DNA of 64,000 nt, from assembly GCA_023391635.1 (NCBI GenBank), contig JAEWAQ010000037.1:23261-87260 (forward strand), written 5' to 3'. Positions 1 through 7,625 of this stretch are shown here, in pieces. How positions within the stretch are numbered: position 1 is the first letter of the stretch; every line of letters begins with the position of its first letter. This DNA comes from Bacillota bacterium (GTDB lineage: Bacteria; Bacillota; Bacilli; Paenibacillales; Paenibacillaceae). The notes under the pieces are model-generated. The model searched no databases and had not been told where the DNA came from. It saw only the letters and a program-made list of their open reading frames with translations. Position numbers and translations under genes: made by a program.

Positions 1-736
1 GGAAATCGGTCAACCCCAAGGCGATGGTGAACTTTTCCTTCGAATTGATGTACACCATTTGCTGCAGCAAATCATTCCATAGGCCGATAAAGATGAACAG
101 CGCGACGACGATCATGGCAGGCCTGATGGCCGGCATGATAATGCTGAACAAGATGCGGAAGTAGCCGGCTCCGTCGATCGTGGCCGCCTGGTCGAGTTCC
201 CGCGGGATCGTGTAGATAAACTGTCGGATCAAGAAAATATTGAAGGCGCCGCCGCCGCAGAAATAAGGCAGTATCAACGGCAGGTAGCTGTCGCGGATGC
301 CCAGCCCCCGCGTCCAGCCGATGTACAGCGGAATAAGCGTCACCATGGCGGGCAGAAGCATCGAGCCGACGACGAGCATCCAGATCCACTTTTTGCCCCG
401 AAACCGCAGCCTTGCAAAGGCGTACCCGCACAAGGTGGCCGTAAACGTTCCCGCCAGGCAGGAGGGGACGATAATGATCATCGTATTCCACAAATATTTC
501 CAAAACGTAAATATATCCAGCGTTTTTTCATAGTTGGAAAACAGCCAGCGGCCGGGCAACAGAGACGGAGGATATCGATAGATCTCGGCATTCGTCATCA
601 AGGACGTGCGGAAGATCCACCAGATCGGAAAAAGCACGAGCAAGGCAAAGATGACGACGACAACCAGCGTAATCATGTTCAATGTTCGCTCATTGCGTCT
701 CTTGCTCTTTAATCTGCCGTATGCGGCTTCGCTCAT
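1..736 (-). CDS. Carbohydrate ABC transporter permease, MalG type (3' end beyond window)
   Basis: This is the second inner-membrane subunit of a CUT1-type sugar importer. The start ATG at 736 overlaps the stop of the upstream permease in an ATGA arrangement, so the two are translationally coupled. The frame runs open to the window edge, so the C-terminus is missing. After a basic N-terminus comes a hydrophobic segment (VVVVIFALLVLFPIWWIF), several more membrane spans, and the permease EAA loop (ELDQAATIDGAG followed by MPAIRP), which contacts the ATPase. No ATPase gene is in this cluster; CUT1 systems of this group commonly share an MsmX-type ATPase encoded elsewhere. The substrate cannot be read from the sequence. 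Confidence 0.93.
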   Translation of the reverse strand, partial: MSEAAYGRLKSKRRNERTLNMITLVVVVIFALLVLFPIWWIFRTSLMTNAEIYRYPPSLLPGRWLFSNYEKTLDIFTFWKYLWNTMIIIVPSCLAGTFTATLCGYAFARLRFRGKKWIWMLVVGSMLLPAMVTLIPLYIGWTRGLGIRDSYLPLILPYFCGGGAFNIFLIRQFIYTIPRELDQAATIDGAGYFRILFSIIMPAIRPAMIVVALFIFIGLWNDLLQQMVYINSKEKFTIALGLTDF

Positions 737-1656
737 TTCTCGTCCCCCCCTTCATAGAAGATCCACCGATTCGACGTTTTGAACAGAATAGCGGTAAAGA
801 TGGCAATGATGACGAATATAATAAAGGTTGTCGCACCTGCATAGCCCAGTCTGTTATTGACAAAAGCCTGATCGTACATCAGATAAGTCATGAAGCGGGA
901 AGCGTTGCCCGGGCCGCCATTGGTGAGCACAAGGGAAGGCGTCACCACCTGGAAATTGGCGATCAGGCTGAGCAGCAGGTTGTAGAAGATGATCGGCGTG
1001 ATGTTCGGCATCGTGACATGCCAGAAGCGTTTCCAGCTGCTTGCGCCGTCGATTTCGGCCGCTTCATGATAGACGCTCGGGACGTTCTGCAGCCCGGCCA
1101 GGAAGATGACGATCAAGTTGCCTGACAGCCAGACCGCAATCAAAGAAAGAGAAGGCACGACATAATCGGAATCTGCGATAAACAAAATTTTGTTCAGCCC
1201 GACCTCGGAGAGGAGATAGTTGAAAAAGCCGAAATTCGCCTCGTACAGCCAGGACCACCCTACATAGATGGCGACAGCGGGCAACACGAACGGCACGTAA
1301 AATACGGCTCGGAAAAAACCTCTTGCCGGGATTTTACGGTTCAGCAGAACCGCGATGAACAGCGAATACAGCATACTGCCGACTACGGACAAGAAGGAAA
1401 AGTAGACCGTCGCGACAATCGAATCTTTCAAATAAGGATCGACGGTAAATAGTTTGATGTAATTATCGAGGCCGATAAATTCAGGATTCGTGAGCCCGGA
1501 CCAATTCGTCATGCTGATTCCGAGCACCCCGGCCAGCGGCAGATAGGTCAGAAAGATCAGTCCGAGGAAGGCAGGAATCAGGCATATATAGGCGACTCGT
1601 TCCTCGCCAGCATGAATGCGGGAACGGCGTTTCGGCAGATTGTCGGTCGTTTCCAT
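733..1656 (-). CDS. Carbohydrate ABC transporter permease, MalF/UgpA type
   Basis: A 307-residue inner-membrane permease, first of the permease pair in the operon binding protein-MalF-MalG. It has a short basic cytoplasmic N-terminus, six predicted membrane segments beginning with VAYICLIPAFLGLIFLTYL, and an EAA loop (YHEAAEIDGASSWKRF then MPNITP) near residue 200. A GGGGGAG ribosome site precedes ATG 1656. Its stop overlaps the next gene by 4 bases. It follows the binding-protein gene by 70 bases, which contain a hairpin (1680-1717). Family assignment is secure; the sugar is unknown. Confidence 0.95.
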   Translation of the reverse strand: METTDNLPKRRSRIHAGEERVAYICLIPAFLGLIFLTYLPLAGVLGISMTNWSGLTNPEFIGLDNYIKLFTVDPYLKDSIVATVYFSFLSVVGSMLYSLFIAVLLNRKIPARGFFRAVFYVPFVLPAVAIYVGWSWLYEANFGFFNYLLSEVGLNKILFIADSDYVVPSLSLIAVWLSGNLIVIFLAGLQNVPSVYHEAAEIDGASSWKRFWHVTMPNITPIIFYNLLLSLIANFQVVTPSLVLTNGGPGNASRFMTYLMYDQAFVNNRLGYAGATTFIIFVIIAIFTAILFKTSNRWIFYEGGDEK

Positions 1657-1679
1657 CTCTGTCTCCCCCGCACGTAGGA

Positions 1680-1717
1680 AGGATGACCGCCGCTTGCAAG
1701 ATGCCCGCAGTCATCCT
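1680..1717 (-). other. Intercistronic hairpin between binding-protein and permease genes
   Basis: AGGATGAC at 1680-1687 pairs with GTCATCCT at 1710-1717, leaving a 22-base loop. No T run follows on the minus strand, so this is probably not a full terminator. In many sugar ABC operons such a hairpin protects or partly separates the abundant binding-protein message from the permease message; that role is inferred here. Confidence 0.6.
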
Positions 1718-1726
1718 CCCGTTCCG

Positions 1727-3148
1727 TTATTTGTTGCCTTTGTTCGCTGCTTTCAACGCCTCGAGGTTTTTGGTAATGGCATCCTTGGCGGTCGTCTTTC
1801 CGGTCCATACATCTCCGAGAATCGATCCGAGCAAGGTGTTGAATTCCGTCGTGTAGTTCGTGTAGAACCAGGAAGCGGGTCTTGCAGCCGACGATTGCGC
1901 ATAATCGACGACCGCAGATTTGTATTCCTCATACGGCGGGAAGTTCGGATTGTCGACCCATTTATGCGTGAGCGTTTCGTCCTTGTACCACTTATCCAGC
2001 GTCGGCATCCAGATGCCCGAGCTGATGAGTCCCCAGTTGTTCTCTTCGGAATTGTACCATTTGAGGAATTCCATCGCTTCGGCCGGATGCTTGGTTTGAG
2101 AGAAGACGACATTGGCACCGCCTGTGTTGAGCGTAACCTTGTCTTTCATGTACGGCAATACGGCTACGCCATAATTCAGTCCTTCTTCTTTGGCCGTATT
2201 CAAGCTGGTGCCTACGTTCCACGCGCCGTTCGTCGCCATGGCGACCGTGCCTGCGATAACGGTGCGCTGAATGCCGTCATCGGTCTGTCCGACGGACAGC
2301 GGGGCCACGTGGTCTTTCAAGTACAGGTCCGCCACCTTCTGAATCCCTTCGATGCTGGCGTCTTCGCCGATTCTTACCGCTGTCCCGTCATCGGAATAGT
2401 AGCCTCCGCCGTTGCTGATCGCCCACGTTTCGAGCTGCCACGCCAGATTTTCGACGGAAGCGCCGAACTGAACGATGCTCTGCGGATCGAAGCCGTCTTC
2501 GCCGGGGTGCTTGCCCTTCTTGTCGATCGTCAGCTTTTTGGCCGTTTCTACAAATTCCTCCCATGTCCAAGCCTTGTCCAGGGAAGCCGGCGGATAGGAC
2601 ACGTTCGCTTTGTCGAACATGTCTTTGTTGTAATAGAGAAGAAGGACTTCGTTGGCCGCGGCATAGGCCACGGTCTTGCCCTGATACTTGTAAGCCAGAC
2701 TGTCCAGCGGCTGGCTGCCGGTTCCTTCATACATGGAACTGACGTCGTTCAACATGCCTTCGGAGGACCACTGGATGACGGCATCCTCTTTTAACATCCC
2801 TGTATCCGGCAATTGACCGGCCGTTGCCATCGTGTTCAACTTGGTGATGTAGTTTTCCCAAGGAATCGCCACAACTTCGACTTCGATTCTGTCTTGGGAA
2901 GCGTTAAATTTGTCTACCGTTGCCTGGGTTGTATTTCCCTCTTCCGCGCTGCCCCACATCGAATAGGTAATCTTGACCTTCTCCGCCTTGGAAGTCGACT
3001 CCGAAGCTTTCGGCGTCGTCGACGCCGATGCCGGGGCGGAAGCTTCCCCCGATGGCGACGGTTTGGCCTCGTTCTTCCCGCAGCCCATGACGCCGAGTAC
3101 CAATAAAGCCGAGAGAAGACCTGCCCCTAGTACCTTTCCTGCTTTCAT
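1727..3148 (-). CDS. Extracellular sugar-binding lipoprotein (ABC transporter, SBP family 1)
   Basis: A 473-residue CUT1 solute-binding protein. The N-terminus is a lipoprotein signal (MKAGKVLGAGLLSALLVLG) ending in a lipobox with the modified Cys in VMGCGK, then a Ser/Ala/Pro-rich spacer. The mature part begins with VKITYSMWGSAEEG, typical of family 1 binding proteins, so it should be anchored outside the membrane and feed the two permeases downstream. The start is supported by a GGGAGAGCGGGG ribosome site. It is first in its operon, with a cre-like site and three LacI-type operators upstream (3231-3483). The ligand is not deducible. Confidence 0.95.
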   Translation of the reverse strand: MKAGKVLGAGLLSALLVLGVMGCGKNEAKPSPSGEASAPASASTTPKASESTSKAEKVKITYSMWGSAEEGNTTQATVDKFNASQDRIEVEVVAIPWENYITKLNTMATAGQLPDTGMLKEDAVIQWSSEGMLNDVSSMYEGTGSQPLDSLAYKYQGKTVAYAAANEVLLLYYNKDMFDKANVSYPPASLDKAWTWEEFVETAKKLTIDKKGKHPGEDGFDPQSIVQFGASVENLAWQLETWAISNGGGYYSDDGTAVRIGEDASIEGIQKVADLYLKDHVAPLSVGQTDDGIQRTVIAGTVAMATNGAWNVGTSLNTAKEEGLNYGVAVLPYMKDKVTLNTGGANVVFSQTKHPAEAMEFLKWYNSEENNWGLISSGIWMPTLDKWYKDETLTHKWVDNPNFPPYEEYKSAVVDYAQSSAARPASWFYTNYTTEFNTLLGSILGDVWTGKTTAKDAITKNLEALKAANKGNK

Positions 3149-3230
3149 TTCCCCGCTCTCCCTTCATCATTTGAACGATTTTATCGCTAACCGTTTACCG
3201 CAGCGCCCTGGAAATAGCGAGCAGATGAGA

Positions 3231-3240
3231 TAAACGTTTA
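3231..3240. promoter_or_regulatory. LacI-type operator, copy 1 (taaacgttta)
   Basis: Perfect 10-bp palindrome with a central CG, typical of LacI/GalR-family operators. It lies 83 bases upstream of the binding-protein start, inside the predicted leader. An imperfect relative (ctaaccgttta) sits at about 3187-3197. Confidence 0.75.
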
Positions 3241-3294
3241 GTTTCGCTTCCTGACGGCGAATTCCTTCTGCGAGTTCTGGGGAGTATGGAAATT

Positions 3295-3304
3295 TAAACG
3301 TTTA
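3295..3304. promoter_or_regulatory. LacI-type operator, copy 2 (taaacgttta)
   Basis: The same palindrome, flanked to give ttaaacgtttag, centred 64 bases from copy 1 (about six helical turns). The spacing would allow looping by a tetrameric or paired repressor (inference). Confidence 0.75.
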
Positions 3305-3416
3305 GATTTTTGTCGAGTCCGAACCGCAATTTATTCGTCCAAACAAAGAAATTCTACGAATGGAAACCGGATATTCTCGCCGATTTGCTATCCGTTGAAT
3401 AGTGCAGAGATGAAAT

Positions 3417-3428
3417 CTAAACGTTTAG
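3417..3428. promoter_or_regulatory. LacI-type operator, copy 3 (ctaaacgtttag)
   Basis: A 12-bp perfect palindrome located just downstream of the predicted start of transcription, so bound repressor would block the promoter at 3445-3474. The cognate LacI gene is not in this window; the LacI protein at 62293-63306 has different sites (GGGAACGTTCCC). Confidence 0.78.
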
Positions 3429-3444
3429 ATTTTTGATTAATTTG

Positions 3445-3483
3445 GTTATACCACATGAATCGAGAATAATGCAAGCGCTTTTT
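3445..3483 (-). promoter_or_regulatory. Sigma-A-like promoter with overlapping cre-like site
   Basis: On the minus strand TTGCAT (3474-3469) and TATAAC (3450-3445) are separated by 18 bases. ATGCAAGCGCTTTTT at 3469-3483 matches the CcpA cre consensus WTGNAANCGNWNNCW except at the second-last position and covers the -35 box. It would transcribe the binding protein/permease operon with a leader of nearly 290 bases and predicts catabolite repression. Confidence 0.6.
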
Positions 3484-3500
3484 TCGGAAAAATTTGTTCT

Positions 3501-4412
3501 CTACTCTTCATACACAACGCTCAGTTCGATGTCCTTGTTCGTATTGCCGAACCCGGCGCCGTACAGCGTCAAGCCGCCGACATGCTTCGCATCCGATTCC
3601 ACGGCGAAACGCAGCGTCCAAAATTTCTCCTCCAGCCGCAAATCCGCCAGCACGGTGTCCGACATCCGCTCGCCGTCCATATAAGTACCGGTCGCGTCGA
3701 CCCGGATCGTTTTCCACAGACCGAACTGGTTCACGTCGCCGCTCCACCAGTCCGGGGTATACTTCCCGCGCGCCTCTCTGCCGAAGTCGCCGGGACTCGT
3801 CCAGGTGCCGAGCGGAACGGAGTTGAGATAGAAGCGGATATCGGAAGGCCAATTGTCGCTTAACCCCGGCGCTTCCGACGCCAGCTCCATCGAGATTTCG
3901 AGCGATACCGGCTTCTGGCTTGGCAGCAGGTAATTCGGCGTCTTGTATTCGACGAATCCGCTGCCCAGCCAGAGGATTGCCGCATGGACCCGTTCGGGAT
4001 CGAGGAAATACCGGGGATCGTCGTAGAGGCCGATGATCTTCTCTTTGGTGGCAAGTCCGCATGTCGGATGCACTTCGAACGCTGTATAGTGGCCGACCGG
4101 AATCGATTGTTCGCGTACCGCCTTCTCCTCGCGTGCAGAAGGCAGCGCGATTTCAATGGCGGATGCCTGCAGGAAGCACAGCTTATGCGTGCCGCCATCC
4201 CGGCGGACGCGCCGGGTGCCGATGATGCCTCCTTGCTCCAGCTTGCGAACATGCATCGTGATGATGGCTGGACTGAGCTGCAAGCTTGCGGCGATCTCCT
4301 TCACGTTCAATTCGCGGTCTGCCAGCAAGTCGATGATATGGAGCCGAACCTCGCTGGCCAGGGCTTCATATAAAGGCAGCCAGCTGCGGTCGGTCGATGC
4401 GTGAATCGTCAT
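3501..4412 (-). CDS. ArsR-type transcriptional regulator with large C-terminal domain
   Basis: A 303-residue protein. Residues about 10-90 form a winged helix of the ArsR type (EALASEVRLHIIDLLADREL, then VKEIAASLQLSPAIITMHV as recognition region). The remaining ~200 residues look beta-rich (many Trp, Tyr and Gly in the last 100) and are far beyond the ~100 residues of a plain ArsR protein, suggesting a ligand-sensing domain. AAAGGGG nine bases before ATG 4412 supports the start. It is divergent from the GH51 arabinofuranosidase gene across a 164-base AT-rich spacer with repeated motifs, so it probably controls that gene and itself. The sugar effector is inferred, not shown. Confidence 0.82.
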   Translation of the reverse strand: MTIHASTDRSWLPLYEALASEVRLHIIDLLADRELNVKEIAASLQLSPAIITMHVRKLEQGGIIGTRRVRRDGGTHKLCFLQASAIEIALPSAREEKAVREQSIPVGHYTAFEVHPTCGLATKEKIIGLYDDPRYFLDPERVHAAILWLGSGFVEYKTPNYLLPSQKPVSLEISMELASEAPGLSDNWPSDIRFYLNSVPLGTWTSPGDFGREARGKYTPDWWSGDVNQFGLWKTIRVDATGTYMDGERMSDTVLADLRLEEKFWTLRFAVESDAKHVGGLTLYGAGFGNTNKDIELSVVYEE

Positions 4413-4426
4413 ATCGGGTGTCCCCT

Positions 4427-4558
4427 TTAATATTGAATTTACATATTTATAATTCCATTAACAATGATTCGATTTATAAATGAATTATATTGCGAATCCA
4501 TAACGTTAGTGTTACATTAATATTGAATCAAGTCAATCATTAATTAACAATAATGTAA
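4427..4558. promoter_or_regulatory. Divergent arsR-like/abfA control region with direct and inverted repeats
   Basis: An exact 12-base direct repeat ttaatattgaat occurs at 4427-4438 and 4517-4528, 90 bases apart, one copy near each gene. An 8-base inverted repeat TTACATTA (4512-4519) / TAATGTAA (4551-4558) brackets the abfA-proximal copy. The whole spacer is strongly AT-rich compared with the surrounding genes. These are candidate binding sites for the ArsR-type protein. Confidence 0.5.
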
Positions 4559-4576
4559 ATCCAGGAGGGGACTCTC

Positions 4577-6088
4577 GTGTCGCTTAAGGCAAGCATGATC
4601 GTGGACAAAGATTTCACCATCGGCCAAGTTGACGACCGTCTCTACGGTTCGTTCATCGAGCATCTGGGACGGGCGGTGTACGGAGGGATCTACGAGCCGA
4701 GCCACCCGGCGGCGGACGAACGCGGATTCCGCAAGGATGTGCTGGAGTTGGTACGACAATTGCGCGTGCCGATCGTCCGCTATCCGGGCGGCAATTTCGT
4801 ATCGGGTTACGACTGGAAAGACGGAATCGGACCGGTCGCCGAACGCCCCCGCAAGCTTGAATTGGCCTGGCGCACCGTGGAGCCGAACCAGTTCGGCATG
4901 AACGAATTCGTCGATTGGTCTAAAGCCGCGGGCAGCGACGTCATGTGGGCGATCAATCTGGGAACGCAAGGCGTGGATGACGCGCGTCAAGTCGTGGAAT
5001 ACGCGAACCATCCATCCGGCAGCTATTGGAGCGATTTGCGCATCAGCCACGGCTACAAGGACCCTCACAAGATCAAGACGTGGTGCCTTGGCAACGAGAT
5101 GGACGGCCCTTGGCAAATCGGCCATAAGACAGCCGAGGAATACGGCAGGATCGCCCTGGAAGCAGCCAAAGTGATGAAATGGACCGATCCGTCGATCGAA
5201 CTCGTCGCTTGCGGAAGTTCCTCGCTGACGATGCCTACGTTCGCCGATTGGGAAGCGACCGTGCTCGACCATACCTATGAGCATGTGGATTTTCTGTCGC
5301 TCCATCAATACTACGGCAATCAAGAGAACGATACTGCTACCTTCCTGGGCCGTTCCTTGCAGATGGACGAGTTCATCCACAGCGTTGTCGCGATTTGCGA
5401 TTACGTGAAAGCCAAGAAACGCAGCAAGAAGCGCATGTACTTGTCGTTCGACGAATGGAATGTTTGGTTCCACAGCCATGAATCGGACAAGAAGCTTGAA
5501 CCGTGGCAGATCGCGCCGCCGCAGTTGGAAGATATTTATACGATGGAAGACGCGCTCGTCGTCGGCTGCCTGCTGATCAGCCTGCTCAAGCATGCGGACC
5601 GGGTGAAGATGGCGTGTCTGGCACAGCTCGTCAACGTCATCGCCCCGATCATGACGGAGAACGGCGGTTCCGCTTGGGCGCAGACGATCTTCTATCCGTA
5701 TATGCATGCGTCCCTGTACGGCCGCGGCCAATCGCTCGTTCCGCTCGTGCAGTCGCCGAAATACGATACGAAGTCGATCACCGACATCCCATACCTGGAG
5801 TCCATTGCCGTCCATAACGATGAGAACGGGGAAGTGACGATCTTCGCGGTCAACCGCCATTTGGAGGAATCGCTGCCGCTCGAGGCGGATTTGCGCAGCT
5901 TCGGCGATTGCTCGCTGATCGAGCACCTCGTGCTGGAAAACGATGATCTGAAAGCCGTCAATACGGCTGCGAATCCGTCACGGGTACAGCCGCACAACAA
6001 GGGCAATGCCAAGGTCAACGGCTCGAAGGTCGAAGCGAGCCTGGGCAAAGCTTCCTGGAACGTGATCCGGCTGCAGTTAGCACGATAA
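4577..6088 (+). CDS. abfA: Alpha-L-arabinofuranosidase, GH51
   Basis: A 503-residue cytoplasmic exo-enzyme that removes terminal alpha-L-arabinofuranosyl units from arabino-oligosaccharides. It has the full GH51 layout: a TIM barrel with acid/base Glu174 in GNEMDGPWQ and nucleophile Glu293 in LSFDEWNVW, followed by a C-terminal beta domain. There is no signal peptide. GTG 4577 is the start, preceded by AGGAGGGG. It stands alone on the plus strand, divergent from an ArsR-type regulator, and is closed by a terminator at 6101-6137. Confidence 0.95.
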   Translation: MSLKASMIVDKDFTIGQVDDRLYGSFIEHLGRAVYGGIYEPSHPAADERGFRKDVLELVRQLRVPIVRYPGGNFVSGYDWKDGIGPVAERPRKLELAWRTVEPNQFGMNEFVDWSKAAGSDVMWAINLGTQGVDDARQVVEYANHPSGSYWSDLRISHGYKDPHKIKTWCLGNEMDGPWQIGHKTAEEYGRIALEAAKVMKWTDPSIELVACGSSSLTMPTFADWEATVLDHTYEHVDFLSLHQYYGNQENDTATFLGRSLQMDEFIHSVVAICDYVKAKKRSKKRMYLSFDEWNVWFHSHESDKKLEPWQIAPPQLEDIYTMEDALVVGCLLISLLKHADRVKMACLAQLVNVIAPIMTENGGSAWAQTIFYPYMHASLYGRGQSLVPLVQSPKYDTKSITDIPYLESIAVHNDENGEVTIFAVNRHLEESLPLEADLRSFGDCSLIEHLVLENDDLKAVNTAANPSRVQPHNKGNAKVNGSKVEASLGKASWNVIRLQLAR

Positions 6089-6100
6089 GATCAAGCCCTC

Positions 6101-6137
6101 AGCCTTCGGCCGCAAGACGCGGTCGAAGGCTTTTTGC
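6101..6137 (+). terminator. Rho-independent terminator of abfA
   Basis: AGCCTTCG/CGAAGGCT plus inner CCGC/GCGG form a long GC-rich stem around a short loop, followed by TTTTTGCT. Confidence 0.85.
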
Positions 6138-6222
6138 TATCGCCGCGGGTTTGACCGATTGCGACATCTCGCCTAAACTTAACATAACCATTCACAATCA
6201 TCGCTTTCCAAAGGAGATGTTC

Positions 6223-7470
6223 ATGGAATTCATTCAAAATTTATTCGAAGATTACGGCGTCCGTCAAGAGCTTGCCGTCTATCTGGCCAAGCTGTGCATG
6301 ATTCTGCTGATCGTCCTTCTGTGCATCGCGGCCCATTTTATTACGAAGAAAATCGTCCTGCGCCTCGTAACCCTTGTTATTACTCGCAACAGATTCAAAT
6401 GGGATGACCGGCTCCTGGAACGCCAAGTGTTCCACAAGCTGTCGCACATCGTGCCGGCCGTGATCATCTTCTCGTTCTCGTCCGTATTTCCCGGTTATGC
6501 GGGTTGGATTCAGAAAGGCGCTTACGTCTATCTGCTCATTGCGGCGATGTCGGTGCTGAACGCCTTCTTGAATGCGGTAGGCGACATCTACCAGACCTAC
6601 GAAGTGTCCAAAGTCAAGCCGATCCGCGGCTATATTCAAGTAGCGAAGATCATCCTGTTCATCGTCGGAGCGATCGTGCTCATCTCGGCCCTCATCGGCC
6701 AAAATCCACTCTACATCTTAAGTGGCCTCGGCGCATTGTCGGCCGTTCTCATGCTCATCTTCAAAGATTCGATCCTCGGTCTCGTAGCCGGCGTCCAACT
6801 GTCCGCCAATGACATGGTGCGCGTAGGCGACTGGATCGAGATGCCCAAGTACAATGCGGACGGCGATGTTATCGACATTACACTGAATACCGTGAAGGTA
6901 AAAAACTGGGACAAGACCGTGACCATGATTCCCAGCTACGCGCTCATCTCCGACTCGTTCAAAAACTGGCGGGGCATGCAGGACACGGGCGGGCGGCGGA
7001 TCAAGCGTTCCTTATACATCGATACGACGAGCGTGAAGTTCTGCACGCCGGAGATGATCGCGCAATTCAAGAAGATCCACTATCTTACCGCATATATCGA
7101 GAGTAAAGAACAGGAAATCGAGGCATACAACCAGGAGAACAGGATCAATACGGAGAGCGATGTCAACGGCCGGCGGCTGACGAATATCGGCACCTTCCGA
7201 ATCTACATCCAGCAATATTTGAACCATCACCCGCAAATTCATAAGGACTTGACCTCGATGGTCAGACAGCTGGCACCTGGCGAGCATGGATTGCCGTTGG
7301 AAATATACGCCTTCACCAGCGATATCCGGTGGGCGGTGTACGAAGCCGTGCAAGCGGATATATTCGACCATCTCCTCGCCGTGGCGCCCGAATTCGGACT
7401 GCGGATCTACCAGACGCCGTCCGGGCATGACATGCGAAATATGCTTCAAACCGCTTCAACAAATGATTGA
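6223..7470 (+). CDS. ybdG: MscS-family mechanosensitive channel, YbdG type
   Basis: A 415-residue inner-membrane channel that releases solutes on hypo-osmotic shock. Start ATG 6223 is chosen because AAGGAG lies six bases upstream; an earlier in-frame start at 6151 has no such site. N-terminal membrane spans lead to the pore-lining MscS segment (LSGLGALSAVLMLIFKDSILGLVAG), then the cytoplasmic beta domain (VGDWIEMP, TVKVKNWD, SDSFKNWRGMQDTGGRRIKRS) and a conserved C-terminal tail with VRQLAPGEHGLPLEIYAF, all close to E. coli YbdG as recalled, including its length. No functional link to the sugar genes is evident. Confidence 0.93.
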   Translation: MEFIQNLFEDYGVRQELAVYLAKLCMILLIVLLCIAAHFITKKIVLRLVTLVITRNRFKWDDRLLERQVFHKLSHIVPAVIIFSFSSVFPGYAGWIQKGAYVYLLIAAMSVLNAFLNAVGDIYQTYEVSKVKPIRGYIQVAKIILFIVGAIVLISALIGQNPLYILSGLGALSAVLMLIFKDSILGLVAGVQLSANDMVRVGDWIEMPKYNADGDVIDITLNTVKVKNWDKTVTMIPSYALISDSFKNWRGMQDTGGRRIKRSLYIDTTSVKFCTPEMIAQFKKIHYLTAYIESKEQEIEAYNQENRINTESDVNGRRLTNIGTFRIYIQQYLNHHPQIHKDLTSMVRQLAPGEHGLPLEIYAFTSDIRWAVYEAVQADIFDHLLAVAPEFGLRIYQTPSGHDMRNMLQTASTND

Positions 7471-7551
7471 CTGTCAAAGAAAGGACTGTCCCCATTGCAA
7501 GTTAATGATGCGAGCCCGAATTAGCGCATTTGGGCGAGGTCTCTATAAAAA

Positions 7552-7599
7552 AAGGGCGAACCCTTAGGTCATATTAATGATCCTGTCGGGACCGCCCTT
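7552..7599 (-). terminator. Terminator of the GH4 gene
   Basis: On the minus strand AAGGGCG (7599-7593) pairs with CGCCCTT (7558-7552), followed at once by a run of T (7545-7553 is A-rich on the plus strand). It could also stop transcripts from the plus-strand channel gene. Confidence 0.65.
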
Positions 7600-7625
7600 C
7601 CGCTTGATTCTGGAATCTGAATAGG

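Noticed and set aside
72..503. 143-codon open frame inside the first gene
   Set aside because: It is an out-of-frame shadow of the MalG-type permease, whose own frame has membrane spans and the EAA loop and runs from 736 past the window edge.
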